A stretch of DNA of 64,000 bases from Solilutibacter tolerans (GTDB lineage: Bacteria > Pseudomonadota > Gammaproteobacteria > Xanthomonadales > Xanthomonadaceae): assembly GCF_900155935.1 (NCBI RefSeq), contig NZ_FTLW01000006.1:31976-95975 (forward strand), in the 5' to 3' direction. Shown here piece by piece: positions 8,355-17,572 of this stretch (position 1 is the first letter of the stretch; the number at the start of each line of letters is the position of its first letter). The translations under genes and the position numbers were made by a program. Under the pieces are notes generated by a model. It saw only the letters and a program-made list of their open reading frames with translations. It was not told where the DNA came from and ran no database searches.

Positions 8355-8969
8355 TTAGCGGTCACCGCCACCGCCCTCGCCCGGCCTGCCTGACCCGTTA
8401 CCCCGCTGGCCGACTTGTGGCGGCCGACGACGAGGGCGCTTCGCGCTGAAGCCACGTACATCCCGGTTGGGCTGAGGCACCGCTTGGGCACCGGCGATAT
8501 CCCGCGCTAGCGGCGCCAGATGCTGCAAGGCCCGCGAATACACGCCGCGCTTGAACATCACCACATTCTGGACCGGATACCAGAAATCGACCCAGCGCCA
8601 ATGGTCGAACTCGGGGTGGTCCGTCATGTCGAGGCGCACGTCTTCCTCCTGCCCCTTGAGCTGGAGCAGGAACCACACCTGTTTCTGGCCGATGCACACC
8701 AGCCGGTCACGGTGACGAATGGCGCGCGGCGGCAGGCGATAACGCAGCCAGCCCGGGGTGGCTCCCAGTACGTCAACATGTTCGGGCAACAAGCCGGTTT
8801 CTTCGCGCAACTCGCGATACATGGCCTCCAACGGTGTCTCGTCGGAATTCATGCCGCCCTGTGGGAACTGCCAGCCATCCCGGCGTACCCGGCGGGCCCA
8901 GAACACCCGACCGTCCGGGTGCATGAGCACGATACCCACGTTGGGGCGATAACCGTCCGGATCGATCAC
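8355..8969 (-). CDS. rppH: RNA pyrophosphohydrolase
   Basis: RppH removes pyrophosphate from the 5' triphosphate of mRNAs and starts 5'-dependent decay. The 204-residue product begins at GTG 8969, eight bases after an AGGAG site, giving [15 protein letters not shown], the usual RppH N-terminus. The Nudix box [20 protein letters not shown] is intact, and [10 protein letters not shown] and the [13 protein letters not shown] segment follow. The last 35 residues are a basic Arg/Gly/Pro-rich tail (KRPRRRPPQ) not found in the E. coli protein, as is common in this family of bacteria. Frame upstream of the GTG is open but lacks family resemblance. Confidence 0.92.
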   Translation of the reverse strand: MIDPDGYRPNVGIVLMHPDGRVFWARRVRRDGWQFPQGGMNSDETPLEAMYRELREETGLLPEHVDVLGATPGWLRYRLPPRAIRHRDRLVCIGQKQVWFLLQLKGQEEDVRLDMTDHPEFDHWRWVDFWYPVQNVVMFKRGVYSRALQHLAPLARDIAGAQAVPQPNRDVRGFSAKRPRRRPPQVGQRGNGSGRPGEGGGGDR

Positions 8970-9115
8970 GACGCGGACTCCTAAGGTGTTGGGGACAACG
9001 CCCCGCTGACCCGAATGTGCCATGCCCGGCGCGAGCGGACAAGTCGGCGCCGTATTGATTGACGATGGAAGCACGAGGGTGCAGAATTGCCGGCTCGCCG
9101 CGCTTGCGCGTCGAC

Positions 9116-9192
9116 GGCTATGTAGCTCAGCCGGTTAGAGCACGTCACTCATAATGACGGGGTCGGTGGTTCGAGTCCACCCATAGCCACCA
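9116..9192 (+). tRNA. tRNA-Met (CAT), elongator
   Basis: The 77-base cloverleaf is complete. Acceptor stem GGCTATG pairs with CATAGCC. The D arm is GCTC/GAGC, the anticodon arm CGTCA-CTCATAA-TGACG carries anticodon CAT, and the T arm is GGTGG-TTCGAGT-CCACC. The CCA end is encoded. The perfect first pair (G-C) and the similarity to the E. coli metT type indicate the elongator rather than the initiator tRNA. Confidence 0.95.
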
Positions 9193-9198
9193 TCTCCA

Positions 9199-9226
9199 GA
9201 AGCCCGCGGCGACGCGGGTTTCTTCG
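9199..9226 (+). terminator. intrinsic terminator after tRNA-Met
   Basis: The hairpin AAGCCCGCG-GCGA-CGCGGGTTTCTTC starts seven bases after the tRNA. The T tract is interrupted by one C. Confidence 0.7.
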
Positions 9227-9310
9227 TTTCGGGCCACCCGCCCCGCCCGACGCGCCGCCCACCTGCCCGACTTGCTAGCATCGCCGGGCCACCAGCCGAA
9301 GCCGCATCAC

Positions 9311-9676
9311 ATGGACATCTTCAAGGTCTTCACCCTGGAAGCCGCACACCGCCTGCCCAACGTGCCGGAAGGCCACAAGTGCGCGCGCCTGCACGGGCAC
9401 TCGTTCCGGGTGGAGCTTCACGTCAGTGGCCCAGTCAACCCGCAGATGGGCTGGGTGATGGACTTTGCGGACGTGAAGCGCGCCTTCCAGCCGCTGTACG
9501 ACCAGCTGGACCATCACTATTTGAACGACATCCCCGGCCTCGAGAATCCCACCAGCGAGCGCTTGGCCGAGTGGATCTGGGACCAGCTCAAGCCCGACCT
9601 GCCCCTGCTATCGGCCGTGGTGGTGCATGAGACCTGCACCTCGGGCTGCCGCTACAGCGGGCCTGCCGCCGCCTGA
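9311..9676 (+). CDS. queD: 6-carboxy-5,6,7,8-tetrahydropterin synthase
   Basis: QueD converts dihydroneopterin triphosphate to 6-carboxytetrahydropterin, an early step of queuosine (7-deazaguanine) synthesis. The 121-residue protein has the zinc ligands His13, His29 and His31 (AAH ... LHGHSF), the catalytic Cys24 in [12 protein letters not shown], and the downstream segments LDHHYLND and [11 protein letters not shown]. The C-terminal [11 protein letters not shown] carries the conserved Glu that binds the pterin. The ATG at 9311 gives the standard N-terminus. No other queuosine gene is adjacent. Confidence 0.92.
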   Translation: MDIFKVFTLEAAHRLPNVPEGHKCARLHGHSFRVELHVSGPVNPQMGWVMDFADVKRAFQPLYDQLDHHYLNDIPGLENPTSERLAEWIWDQLKPDLPLLSAVVVHETCTSGCRYSGPAAA

Positions 9677-9710
9677 AGCTGAACGTTCAGGAACAAATCG
9701 CCCCGATTTG

Positions 9711-9748
9711 TTGCATCGCACAAAATTCCTGTTATGCTGCACCGCACA
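9711..9748 (+). promoter_or_regulatory. phasin promoter with GCA-type direct repeats
   Basis: TTGCAT (9711) and TATGCT (9733) are spaced by 16 bases and form a plausible sigma-70 promoter. TGCATCGCACA and TGCACCGCACA are near-identical repeats that overlap the -35 region and lie just after the -10. TGC/GCA-rich repeats at phasin promoters are bound by the repressor PhaR in other bacteria; that it does so here is inferred. Confidence 0.5.
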
Positions 9749-9793
9749 AGTCGGATATCCCGGCTTGTTCGTCCCCATTTCGAGGAACACACC

Positions 9794-10198
9794 ATGTACC
9801 AGCAGCAGTTCAATGAGCAGTTCGCCGCCGCTACGCGCCAGTTCGCTGAGACTGCGGCCCGTGTCAACCGTCTCGCCATCGAGAACGCCGAGCAGGTCTT
9901 CGGCCTGCAGATCGCCGCGATCGAAGGGAACGCCAACGCGACCTTCGCGTTCTGGAACCAGCTGACCGAGGCCCGCGACTTCAACGGCCTGCGCGACGTC
10001 GTTCCGGCTGGCGTCCAGGTTACCCGCGAGAACACCGAGCGCGCGATCGCCGCCGGCCAGGAAATCTACGACCGCACGGTCAAGACCAACGAAGCCATCG
10101 CCCAGATCGCCAAGGGTGAAATCGAGCAGGTGGCCGCCAAGGCCCAGGCCGAGGCCGAGAAGGTCGTGAAGACCACCGCCAAGAAGGCGCGTCGTTGA
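9794..10198 (+). CDS. phasin family protein
   Basis: This 134-residue, mostly helical protein matches the phasin family (TIGR01841 type). It opens with MYQQQFNEQFAAATRQFAET, has the FWNQLTEARDF turn in the middle, and ends in an Ala/Lys-rich tail (AEAEKVVKTTAKKARR). Phasins coat polyhydroxyalkanoate granules; no PHA synthase lies in this window, so granule binding is inferred from the family. The ATG follows GAGGAA, and a strong terminator ends the unit, so the gene is monocistronic. Confidence 0.85.
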   Translation: MYQQQFNEQFAAATRQFAETAARVNRLAIENAEQVFGLQIAAIEGNANATFAFWNQLTEARDFNGLRDVVPAGVQVTRENTERAIAAGQEIYDRTVKTNEAIAQIAKGEIEQVAAKAQAEAEKVVKTTAKKARR

Positions 10199-10229
10199 TC
10201 GATTGATCCTGCCCTTTTTGCAGGACGCG

Positions 10230-10260
10230 AAAACCGGCAGCTTCGGCTGCCGGTTTTTTT
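10230..10260 (+). terminator. intrinsic terminator of the phasin gene
   Basis: A 10-base stem ACCGGCAGC-TTCG-GCTGCCGGT with a UUCG tetraloop is followed by seven T. Confidence 0.92.
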
Positions 10261-10271
10261 ATGCGTGTGAT

Positions 10272-10895
10272 TCACAGACGCGGCGGCATCACCTGCATCG
10301 GCGGCTGGCCCAGCACGCGGGTGAGGATGGCGAGGTTGTCATCGAAGCTCGCCATCAACGGTTCGACGGGGTTGGCGATCCAGCCTGCGAATTCGCATCC
10401 ATCACCGATGATCGCGCGCTGCGTCGCACGTGCCTGATGCACGCACCCCAACCGCATCCCCACCACCATCAACACCGGCAGTTGGAGCGCACGCACGACA
10501 TCGGCCTGTTCCAGCGTTTCGGTGAGCGGCGCCAGCCAACCACCCACGCCTTCGACCAATACACCCTCATGCGCAGCACGCAATCGCGCATAGGCTTGGG
10601 TGATGTTGCTTAAGTCGATGGCCACGCCTGCGTCTCGCGCCGCGATCTCCGGTGCGACAGGCAGCGGCAGCGCATAGGGATTGCGGTCGATGTACGCCGC
10701 ATCCAAACCATCGGCTTCGATATGCGCAAGCGCGTCCTCGCTCCGCCAGCCTTCCACCGTCTCGATGCACCCGCTCGCCACCGGTTTCATGCCGATGATG
10801 CGCTGCGCCGATGCGCGTGCATCGCGCAACAACGCGCAAGTCACGAAGGTCTTGCCGATCTCGGTATCGGTGCCGGTGATGTAGGCGGTCGGCAT
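10272..10895 (-). CDS. bioD: dethiobiotin synthetase
   Basis: BioD closes the ureido ring of dethiobiotin from 7,8-diaminopelargonate, CO2 and ATP. The 207-residue protein has the P-loop GTDTEIGKTF (Lys15), the KPVASGC substrate segment, and EGVGGWLAPL in the second half. It is slightly shorter than the 220-230 residues usual for BioD, but no motif is missing. Other bio genes are not adjacent. Its ATG shares one base with the stop codon of the upstream channel gene, so the pair is translationally coupled. Confidence 0.92.
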   Translation of the reverse strand: MPTAYITGTDTEIGKTFVTCALLRDARASAQRIIGMKPVASGCIETVEGWRSEDALAHIEADGLDAAYIDRNPYALPLPVAPEIAARDAGVAIDLSNITQAYARLRAAHEGVLVEGVGGWLAPLTETLEQADVVRALQLPVLMVVGMRLGCVHQARATQRAIIGDGCEFAGWIANPVEPLMASFDDNLAILTRVLGQPPMQVMPPRL

Positions 10896-11668
10896 TACTT
10901 GTCGTCAGTGGCAGGCGGTGGCATCGGTGCATTATCGGCAACCCGCACCTCGTCCCTCGGCATTCGACGCTCGGCGCGCGTCCAGTGCCAGGGCAGCAGG
11001 AACGAATTCAGGGCGTACAACCACATCGGCAGGCTCAGCAAGAACCCTGGCTCGGGTTGCCAAACCAACATCAACATGCAGGTCAGGATGCTGGCCGCGG
11101 CGATGACTGCCTGGATAGCATGCATGTCACGCTCCGCCACCAGGAGGTGCCGCTCGCGGGGTTCCAACGCCAAGGCATCGGCCTGGCGCAGGGAGTGACG
11201 ATTGAGCAGCCACAGGATGATGCTCAGCAAGCCCACGCCGAATCCATACACGATGAAGGCGGTCATCATGTCGCCGACGATGTTGGCGCGATCGATCCCC
11301 AGTTCGCTTGGCAAGGCGCCGCCACTGATGGTGTTCAAGAATGCCGAGAGCACCATCCGCAAGGGATAGACGAATACCAGCACCACCAGCACGAACGCCA
11401 GGCTAAGGACGGTCGTCACGCCATCCTCGAGTCCGAAGCGCCGGCTCCAGCGGTTGTGGCCCAGCCAGAACGTCGATAGCAAGATGAAGGACAGTGCGAA
11501 CGTGGGCACGCGCCAGAGTGCTTCCCGGAGTTCGGCGACCGTGTCCGGCAGTTCGTTGAAGAAAATCACCAGCAAGGTCATCGCGAAGGCGAACGAGGCA
11601 TCCACGAAAGCCTCGAGCCTGGTGACCTCCTCACCCCGCAGCAAAAATCCATCCTTGTCGCGTTTCAT
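10895..11668 (-). CDS. TMEM175-like (DUF1211) membrane protein
   Basis: This 257-residue protein has about six transmembrane helices. The first holds RLEAFVDASFAFAMTLLVI, which corresponds to the FSDGVFAIAxTLLVL signature of the TMEM175 potassium-channel family, with Asp and Phe kept but GV changed to AS. Bacterial members have one six-helix repeat and form tetrameric channels; potassium conduction is inferred. The TAATG overlap with bioD is compact, but no functional link to biotin is known. Confidence 0.7.
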   Translation of the reverse strand: MKRDKDGFLLRGEEVTRLEAFVDASFAFAMTLLVIFFNELPDTVAELREALWRVPTFALSFILLSTFWLGHNRWSRRFGLEDGVTTVLSLAFVLVVLVFVYPLRMVLSAFLNTISGGALPSELGIDRANIVGDMMTAFIVYGFGVGLLSIILWLLNRHSLRQADALALEPRERHLLVAERDMHAIQAVIAAASILTCMLMLVWQPEPGFLLSLPMWLYALNSFLLPWHWTRAERRMPRDEVRVADNAPMPPPATDDK

Positions 11669-11711
11669 CGTTGTCCCCTGCCGATATCGAGCGATCAGCT
11701 ACACTGAGCAC

Positions 11712-12194
11712 ATGTTTATCGCATCCCGATTGACCGGCGACAAGCCCGCGCAATATGCGCAACTGTTGCAACAGGCCGAAGCCCTGCTGCATGGCGAACG
11801 TGACCTGATCGCCAATGCGGCCAATCTTTCCGCGCTGCTGTTCAACGCGCTGCCGGATCTCAACTGGGCCGGCTTCTACTTATACGACGGCCATGAGTTG
11901 GTCGTCGGTCCTTTCCAAGGCCTGCCCGCCTGTGTCCGCATCCCGCTCGACAAGGGCGTGTGTGGCGCGGCGGCCCGCACGCGCGAAACACAACGCGTCG
12001 AAGACGTGCATGCGTTTCCCGGACACATTGCATGTGATTCCGCATCCCAATCGGAAATTGTCATTCCATTGATCAAGGATGGCGTACTGATCGGCGTACT
12101 CGACATCGACAGCCCCAAGCTCGCGCGCTTCGATGCCGACGACCAGCAGGGACTGGAAGCCATCGCCCGCGCCTGGGTCTACTCACTGCCCTGA
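11712..12194 (+). CDS. msrC: free methionine-(R)-sulfoxide reductase
   Basis: This 160-residue GAF-domain enzyme reduces free methionine-R-sulfoxide using thioredoxin. The three conserved cysteines are present as Cys74 (LPACVRI), Cys84 (GVCGAA) and Cys108 (HIACDSASQSEIV), with the same 10- and 24-residue spacing as the E. coli enzyme (84, 94, 118). The WAGFYLYDG segment and a C-terminal GVLDIDSP are also typical. The ATG at 11712 is preceded by an ordinary spacer. It is the last core gene before the Tn7-like element. Confidence 0.92.
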   Translation: MFIASRLTGDKPAQYAQLLQQAEALLHGERDLIANAANLSALLFNALPDLNWAGFYLYDGHELVVGPFQGLPACVRIPLDKGVCGAAARTRETQRVEDVHAFPGHIACDSASQSEIVIPLIKDGVLIGVLDIDSPKLARFDADDQQGLEAIARAWVYSLP

Positions 12195-12574
12195 ACCTTC
12201 ACCGCGGGCCTTAAGCGCGGCCCCACACCGAACAAAACGCCGGGTCTCCTGGGGCTCGACATTAGAGTCACGGTCAAAGTAACAAAACAGTTGAGGTAGT
12301 ACACAAGATCCCCGCATATCGGGTTCTGCCCTAGTGCGCTCTCATAGAGTGAACAAAGAAGACCTTCTCAGTCACCCGCAATGCTTTGGTGTATCTGGCG
12401 ATCGGGAAAGACCAGGGACTGCCCCTGTGCTCGCTGCTATAGAAACGTCCCAGAGCATCAACCAGCCACGCCGCGGGTCCATGCCGGCCTTTTCTCCGGT
12501 GGATCGATCTTTTCTAGGATCCGCAGCGCCCATTTTTGTCTTCCTAGGTCGCGGTGCGTCGACAGCATGACACG
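12195..12574. other. left end region of the Tn7-like element, no gene
   Basis: No coding frame with family resemblance is present in these 380 bases. Motifs resembling TnsB-binding sites lie in the same orientation at 12230-12246 (AACAAAACGCCGGGTCT) and 12281-12298 (AACAAAACAGTTGAGGTA); the second is close to GGCAATATAGTTGGGGTGG at the right end. No terminal TGT could be found, so the exact left boundary is unresolved; TTAAG at 12211-12215 matches the right-hand TTAAT at four of five positions. Confidence 0.45.
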
Positions 12575-14060
12575 TTAGTCAGGATCATCTTTGAGCAATT
12601 CGGATACATGGGACCGGCCAAGGCCCGTCAGCCATCTCGGCAATTTAGCCCCTATTTCCTTGATCGTGGCCGATTCGGAGCCATTTCGCCGCACGACAGC
12701 CAAGGTATAGGAGGTCTGTCCTTCCAAGGGCTCTACTTCGATCAGATACCCGAGCACATTTGGCGTCTTGAGCCGACCGAACATGACCAGCCGGTCAGGC
12801 GGCTGGCAGGCCGGCACATGATCAGACAATGCCTGGATGCTGAATTGCAGCGTCCAGCCGGCACGGGATTCGATTGCATTCTGGAATGCCTGGATGAAGA
12901 TTTCGAAATGCAGCGGCGTGGCATCGCGCCCTGGAATGCCAAGAAATTCGGCGCTCGTTCTCCCGCCCGGACGTCGTTCGTCATCGAAGCTGAGTGGAGC
13001 CTCTGGCGGCGGCAATCTGGCTTCGCTACCTTCGCCACCACCGCTATTTTGTGCGCCACCCTGCTTCCTGCTGGAATAAATATCGAAGACCCGTGCAGGA
13101 TCCGAATCGTCATGCTCGATGACCCGTTGACGCACCAATGTCGGCTGCCCAACGCCCTTTGGATCTTGATTGTTTCCGGCACGCGATGGCTTTTCCTTCC
13201 CAGCGCCTTTGTCCGTTTCAACCGCTAACGACATGCCTGGATTCTTGGGTGGTGGCCCCTTCTTGTTATGAAAGACCAGAAGCGTCCGATAAGGCGGCTT
13301 GCTGCGGGATAACGTGCCCAAAACGTCGCTGATGAAGAAATCCCCTGACCCGAGATAGTGACCTACGACTTTCCATCGTGACGAAGATGCTTGAGGGGGA
13401 AGGCACTGCAACGGAACCCGATCATGTCTGTCGATGCACTTGCGCTGCGCTTCCGCAAATCGATGATGGAACACGTCCGAAAAGGACTCAGCCCAAGCGG
13501 ACTCAAAGAGCAGTTTGGCAAGATAACGTCCAAACGCCTTCGTCACTGTCCCTTGTGGCACTAAAGCCGCGATATGCAGCCTTGCTTCGTCACCGCGCAA
13601 CTCGCCACTCGCAAGTTCACTGAGGATGAGAGGCCGCAGGAGGGCGTGCGAGATCATCCTGGTTTGCGCAAGGAATGCGCGCAAGACCTGTATACACGGG
13701 ATAACGAGCCGACCACGCTCCAGCTGAAATGCTAGGCAATACTCATCCTGTAGCGCCGGCAAACGCATCCATCCAGGCTCGCCATGCGTGGCTTCGGCCC
13801 AGGACAGCAGTCGAGGCTGCGCTTCCAATTCCACATTGAGTGGTTCGTGCGCCACGGCATGCCCGGTGAGATAGCCGTTGACGAAGACCGAGCCAGGCCA
13901 ACAGCCCCCATGGCAACCTCAAGTCGAATACATCGCCCTTGCTATCCGCGAAATAGGCATGGGTTCGCCATTGCCGCCCACGGCCCCGAGCATCAGGAGA
14001 CCCGACGGCGACCAGTGTCGCCTGGGCATGCGGGCCCAGAGGCCAATCCTTGATCTGCAT
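12575..14060 (-). pseudogene. tnsE: TnsE-like target-selection protein, frameshifted
   Basis: The N-terminal part (from ATG 14060, MQIKDWPLGPHAQATLVAVG) and the C-terminal part (to 12575, ending LPRWLTGLGRSHVSELLKDD) are in different frames. The gene length is 1486 bases; dropping one G from the GGGGG run at about 13907-13911 gives exactly 495 uninterrupted codons. Resemblance to Tn7 TnsE lies in the overall length (Tn7: 538), the position last in the tns order, and segments such as VVRRNGSESATI near the C-terminus. TnsE directs Tn7 into replicating, conjugative DNA. A sequencing error cannot be excluded; otherwise this is an inactive gene. TnsE identity is fair, not certain. Confidence 0.65.
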
Positions 14061-15632
14061 CCTGCACGTCCTGTGTCGCTTGCGAGCACTGCCGCTGCAG
14101 CCAAGGGTAGAGGTTGATTGCGGAACGAGCTAGCGCCTTTGCACGGTCAGTCCAAGGCGAGCGAACACGCGCCGAGCGTAGAAGCTGCCAAGGCTCCGGG
14201 GCATGGGCATAGTGCTGAGCCCACTCCCGCACTGCGTTTGCCAACCGGCGCTTCAGGAACTGCTCTTGAGTTTCTGACCATCGATCCAGCGCCACACGAA
14301 GTTTTGGTAGCTTGGCCAACTGATTTTGATGCACGCCGGTCATCCTCAACTGCCGTTGCAGGCTTGCGACCGATACGCGATGCCGCTTGCTGTGAGCGCC
14401 GGTCACCAGGGCGCCGAACGCAGCAGGGAGTTTCCGGGTCAGCTCTCGGTCGCGGCTTTTCCAATCGATGCGGCCTGGACGAGCAGCCATTTGCGACTTT
14501 CGGCGAACGGCGTTCCAAGCGCGCAACCAGACCGGGCTGTGCCGATAGAGCCGCATGTACAGATCGGGACGCTTCAGTCGCCAGACCTTTGCCCCCGCCG
14601 TTGGAAATTGAGCGGAAAGCTCGCGCCACGCTCGCCGATCCGCGGCCACGACTTTCGATTCGGCCTTGACCTGTGTGGATGATCGAGGCCGTTGCCTTGG
14701 CTTCGAGGCGCTTCTGGCAGATACGTCAGACGTCAGCTCCGTCAGCAACGCTTCCATCATCAGATGCTGGAGGGGGTGCGAGCTCTTGCGTGGTGAGCGC
14801 ACTAGCGCTGCGATCCAATGTGATGAATGCTCGATGTCGGTGCGCACATCCAGGAATTGCCACCACGCCATCGGCAGGCCGGATCGCGCCTCAGGCAGCA
14901 ACGACGCCCACCGCACACGACCGCCTGATGTCAGCCAACCACCGCGACGCATGAAGTCTAAGTGGTGCCGGCGCCAAGCATTCGCGCCGATCGGGCCTTT
15001 ACCTGCAAACAATTCCTGCGATCGCACGGCAATGGCCGACGCGCGTTCCGGGTCAAGAATCCGCAACTCCTTGTCATCGGTTCGCATGGCCGCGCGGAGA
15101 TCAACAGCCTGGTGCTTATGGCTGCGCGCAGACAGCACCACGCGGCTTTCAATCAATGGACGGGCATGGATCGGACACCAAATCACACCCGGGCATTGAT
15201 GCAGACGCCGCCAGACAGGTGCACCCCATTCCCGTGCATCGTCTTTAGCGCACTGCGCGCAGTAACGAAGTTGGCGTGTGGCCGCTACGGCGCTAGCCGT
15301 CACGCCAACAGCCGCATGGATATCATCACCGTGGCGACTTCCAATCATCCACTGCTTGAGCATCCGCCGACGCCCAGGCAACAGCACAGAGCCGTAATAC
15401 GGAAGCAGCGTATGCCTATCAATCAGATCGGTCGCTGGCATTTTTAATGCCTTGGCCAACCCCCCAGATGGCATGGAAGATCCCAGGCTGCCGCCCGATT
15501 CTCGGATCCAAGCACCTGCGCCATTGCCTGCCGCGGTGATAATCCGCCGGCCATGCGCGCATAGCGCGCCAACAGGCTGTACAGCAGTTCATCCGGTGCG
15601 GCGACCGGAAAGAACAATAATCTTCCGGTCAA
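13993..15632 (-). pseudogene. tnsD: TnsD/TniQ target-selection protein, frameshifted
   Basis: The start is ATG 15632 (MTGRLLFFPVAAPDELLYSL, the TniQ N-terminus). A frame change occurs in the G run at about 15455-15460: the reading passes from ...WDLPCHLGG into GGLAKALKMP. One more G (seven instead of six) would give 547 continuous codons. The zinc-binding part CAQCAKDD ... HQCPGVIWCPIHARPL is intact. TnsD binds the glmS end and recruits the core transposition proteins. The first codon overlaps the tnsC stop by four bases. The 3' end overlaps tnsE by 68 bases, longer than other overlaps here. If the missing G is a read error, the gene is intact. Confidence 0.8.
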
Positions 15633-17173
15633 AAGCCAAGCGCGCCCGGCAAGCGTACATGGCCGGCTTCAAGTAATGCGTCATGCCCCGACAAGTGTGG
15701 TTGTTGTTGCACCAACTCCCACAGGGTGAGGCCCGACGCCGTTTCCGCAGGCGCGGGGGCTTTTTTCTTGTTCGGCGCTTTGGCAGGCTTCACCGAGGTC
15801 GCTGGAGTTCCGGCTGCAGCGGCCGTTTCAGCCTCACGTCGCTGCCTCAATCCCGCCAGCACATCGTGCAGTTCTTCGGGTTTTACGCCGGCGTGGAGAA
15901 GTGCGTTCGATAAATCCGGCGCAGCAGCCACTTGCGACTTTCGTCTGCCTTTCTTGGCATTGGGCTCGAACAATCGATCAAACTCGCCGCTCATGAGTTT
16001 TGGATCGCGGCGCTTCAAATACGGGATCCAGGGAACGAACCAGGCAAACTCGGTACGCACCACGACCTCGAACAATTCCGGCGTCAGCTTCTCATCGTCC
16101 GCGCCAATCACGGTGTACTGCGCCATCTTGAAAATCTTGACGGCAATATCCGTGATGCCCTGCGACCACTCGTACAGTGCGTTCTGAAGCTTCTCGGTGA
16201 GTGGTGTAGGCTTGGAAAGCCACTGCAGCTTCCACATCTGTTCGACGAAGAAGGCCCAAGTGTCGTCGTTATCCATCGGCTGCCAGTCGATGTGCCCCAG
16301 TGACGTATTGCGTCGCCCCTGCTCGAACCCACTATTGAGCACGCTCATGGCCTTCGGCGTACCGATCAACATCACGGGCGTATGAATTTCGGTACGCAAA
16401 TGAGTGAAAACATCCAGTAGTAGGCTCGCCTCCTCATCCCCCATACGGACCAATCGCTGGATTTCATCGATGACCAACAGCCCAAGACCAAGCGTGCTCA
16501 TGATGTCGACCAGATTGGGAATCAGTTCGGGACCAGAACGTCGGGAGTTGTCGAATCGGCGGTGATTGTCGGTCCCCAATAGCCGGTCAAACTCTTGGAA
16601 GATGTTCATCAGCAACGTCCGTGCTCCGCCAGATGGCGGACATGCCACCCGCGCCCAGACCAGCTGTGTGCGATGAAATGGCACGCCTTGGAAGCTCTCA
16701 TGGATATGCAACTGCGAGTGCAGACTGAGCACTGAGGAGACAGCGGTTGTCTTACCGACGTCGCTGAAACCGATCAAAGAAAGCCCTGGTGCCAATGTAA
16801 TCGGAGCAGGAGTGGTGAATTCACGCTGATCCAAACCCTGCTTCTCAACCAACTGCCGCTGTAGGCCCAATGGAAGCGGATTGCGGCGTGCGTAGCCCGC
16901 GCGAATCATTCCGGAAATGCGATTCTCCAGCTCGAAAAATCGCGGCAGTGGCTCGACAAAATCATCCAGGCGCATCACCAATTCGCGGCGAGCATACGGC
17001 GACAGTTCGCACTCGCCCTCATAGACCCGAGGCGTACGAGCGACTTCGTCGATCACCTCTTCTTCTGTGAGTGGCCGTCGGATGGCCAACGCGAATGGAT
17101 TGAACCGCGCGGGCCCGTTCACCCCCGCCGCCTGCTGATTACCTTCCACTGCCGCGATCTTCCGCGGCGTCAT
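15629..17173 (-). CDS. tnsC: TnsC-like AAA+ transposition regulator
   Basis: This 514-residue ATPase has Walker A GFSDVGKT at about residues 135-142 and Walker B GLLVIDEIQ at about 231-239, followed by the sensor-1 segment PVMLIGTPKAM. TnsC links the target selectors (TnsD or TnsE) to the TnsAB transposase in an ATP-dependent way. The frame is intact, unlike those of its neighbours. Residues about 420-490 are Ala/Lys/Pro-rich and probably unstructured. Its stop overlaps the tnsD start by four bases. Confidence 0.9.
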   Translation of the reverse strand: MTPRKIAAVEGNQQAAGVNGPARFNPFALAIRRPLTEEEVIDEVARTPRVYEGECELSPYARRELVMRLDDFVEPLPRFFELENRISGMIRAGYARRNPLPLGLQRQLVEKQGLDQREFTTPAPITLAPGLSLIGFSDVGKTTAVSSVLSLHSQLHIHESFQGVPFHRTQLVWARVACPPSGGARTLLMNIFQEFDRLLGTDNHRRFDNSRRSGPELIPNLVDIMSTLGLGLLVIDEIQRLVRMGDEEASLLLDVFTHLRTEIHTPVMLIGTPKAMSVLNSGFEQGRRNTSLGHIDWQPMDNDDTWAFFVEQMWKLQWLSKPTPLTEKLQNALYEWSQGITDIAVKIFKMAQYTVIGADDEKLTPELFEVVVRTEFAWFVPWIPYLKRRDPKLMSGEFDRLFEPNAKKGRRKSQVAAAPDLSNALLHAGVKPEELHDVLAGLRQRREAETAAAAGTPATSVKPAKAPNKKKAPAPAETASGLTLWELVQQQPHLSGHDALLEAGHVRLPGALGF

Positions 17174-17281
17174 CTCGCCTTCCCCATCACGATCGCTGCC
17201 CCTCGGCTGGCACCGGGCTGATCCGGCAGCTAGTTGTCGCTACCAACTATATCCAAGCCATGAGAGGACTGCATGGCTCCG

Positions 17282-17551
17282 CTAGACGGATTGCGGCGGC
17301 ACCTTGAACAGTTGCATTAGATTCTTGCCGTGCTCGGAGCGCGAGGCCGTATAAAGAATGCGATGCCGGAGCAATACCATCTTGAAGGCGTTATGCGAGG
17401 CCAGTTCTCGAGGGGTGACATGGATGACCTTAGGCACTCCCTCTTGCTTCGGCAGGGCATTGATCACGTAATACGCCACCGTGCCCACGGCGTTTCCCCT
17501 GTAGCTTCTGCACTCAAGGAAATGCGTTTCTGTCACATCAATTGCGGTCAT
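17282..17551 (-). CDS. unrecognised small protein between tnsC and arsJ
   Basis: This 89-residue open frame has a balanced composition and no signal peptide or membrane segment. The C-terminal half is basic (LLRHRILYTASRSEHGKNLM). I do not recognise a family. In position it lies between the arsenic cassette junction and tnsC, where an intact element would hold the 3' part of tnsB, but it does not look like a TnsB C-terminus. An in-frame TAG lies eight codons upstream, inside the arsJ stop region, so the frame begins right at the junction. It may be a small element gene or a piece of one. Confidence 0.45.
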   Translation of the reverse strand: MTAIDVTETHFLECRSYRGNAVGTVAYYVINALPKQEGVPKVIHVTPRELASHNAFKMVLLRHRILYTASRSEHGKNLMQLFKVPPQSV

Positions 17552-17564
17552 CCCACAATCGTCC

Positions 17565-17569
17565 CATAG
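17565..17569. repeat. left copy of 5-bp CATAG repeat flanking the ars cassette
   Basis: CATAG lies four bases outside the arsJ stop codon. The same 5-mer occurs at 23003-23007 at the other edge of the cassette. Tn7-family and many other transposons make 5-bp target duplications; a 5-mer may also match by chance. Confidence 0.35.
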
Positions 17570-17572
17570 CGA

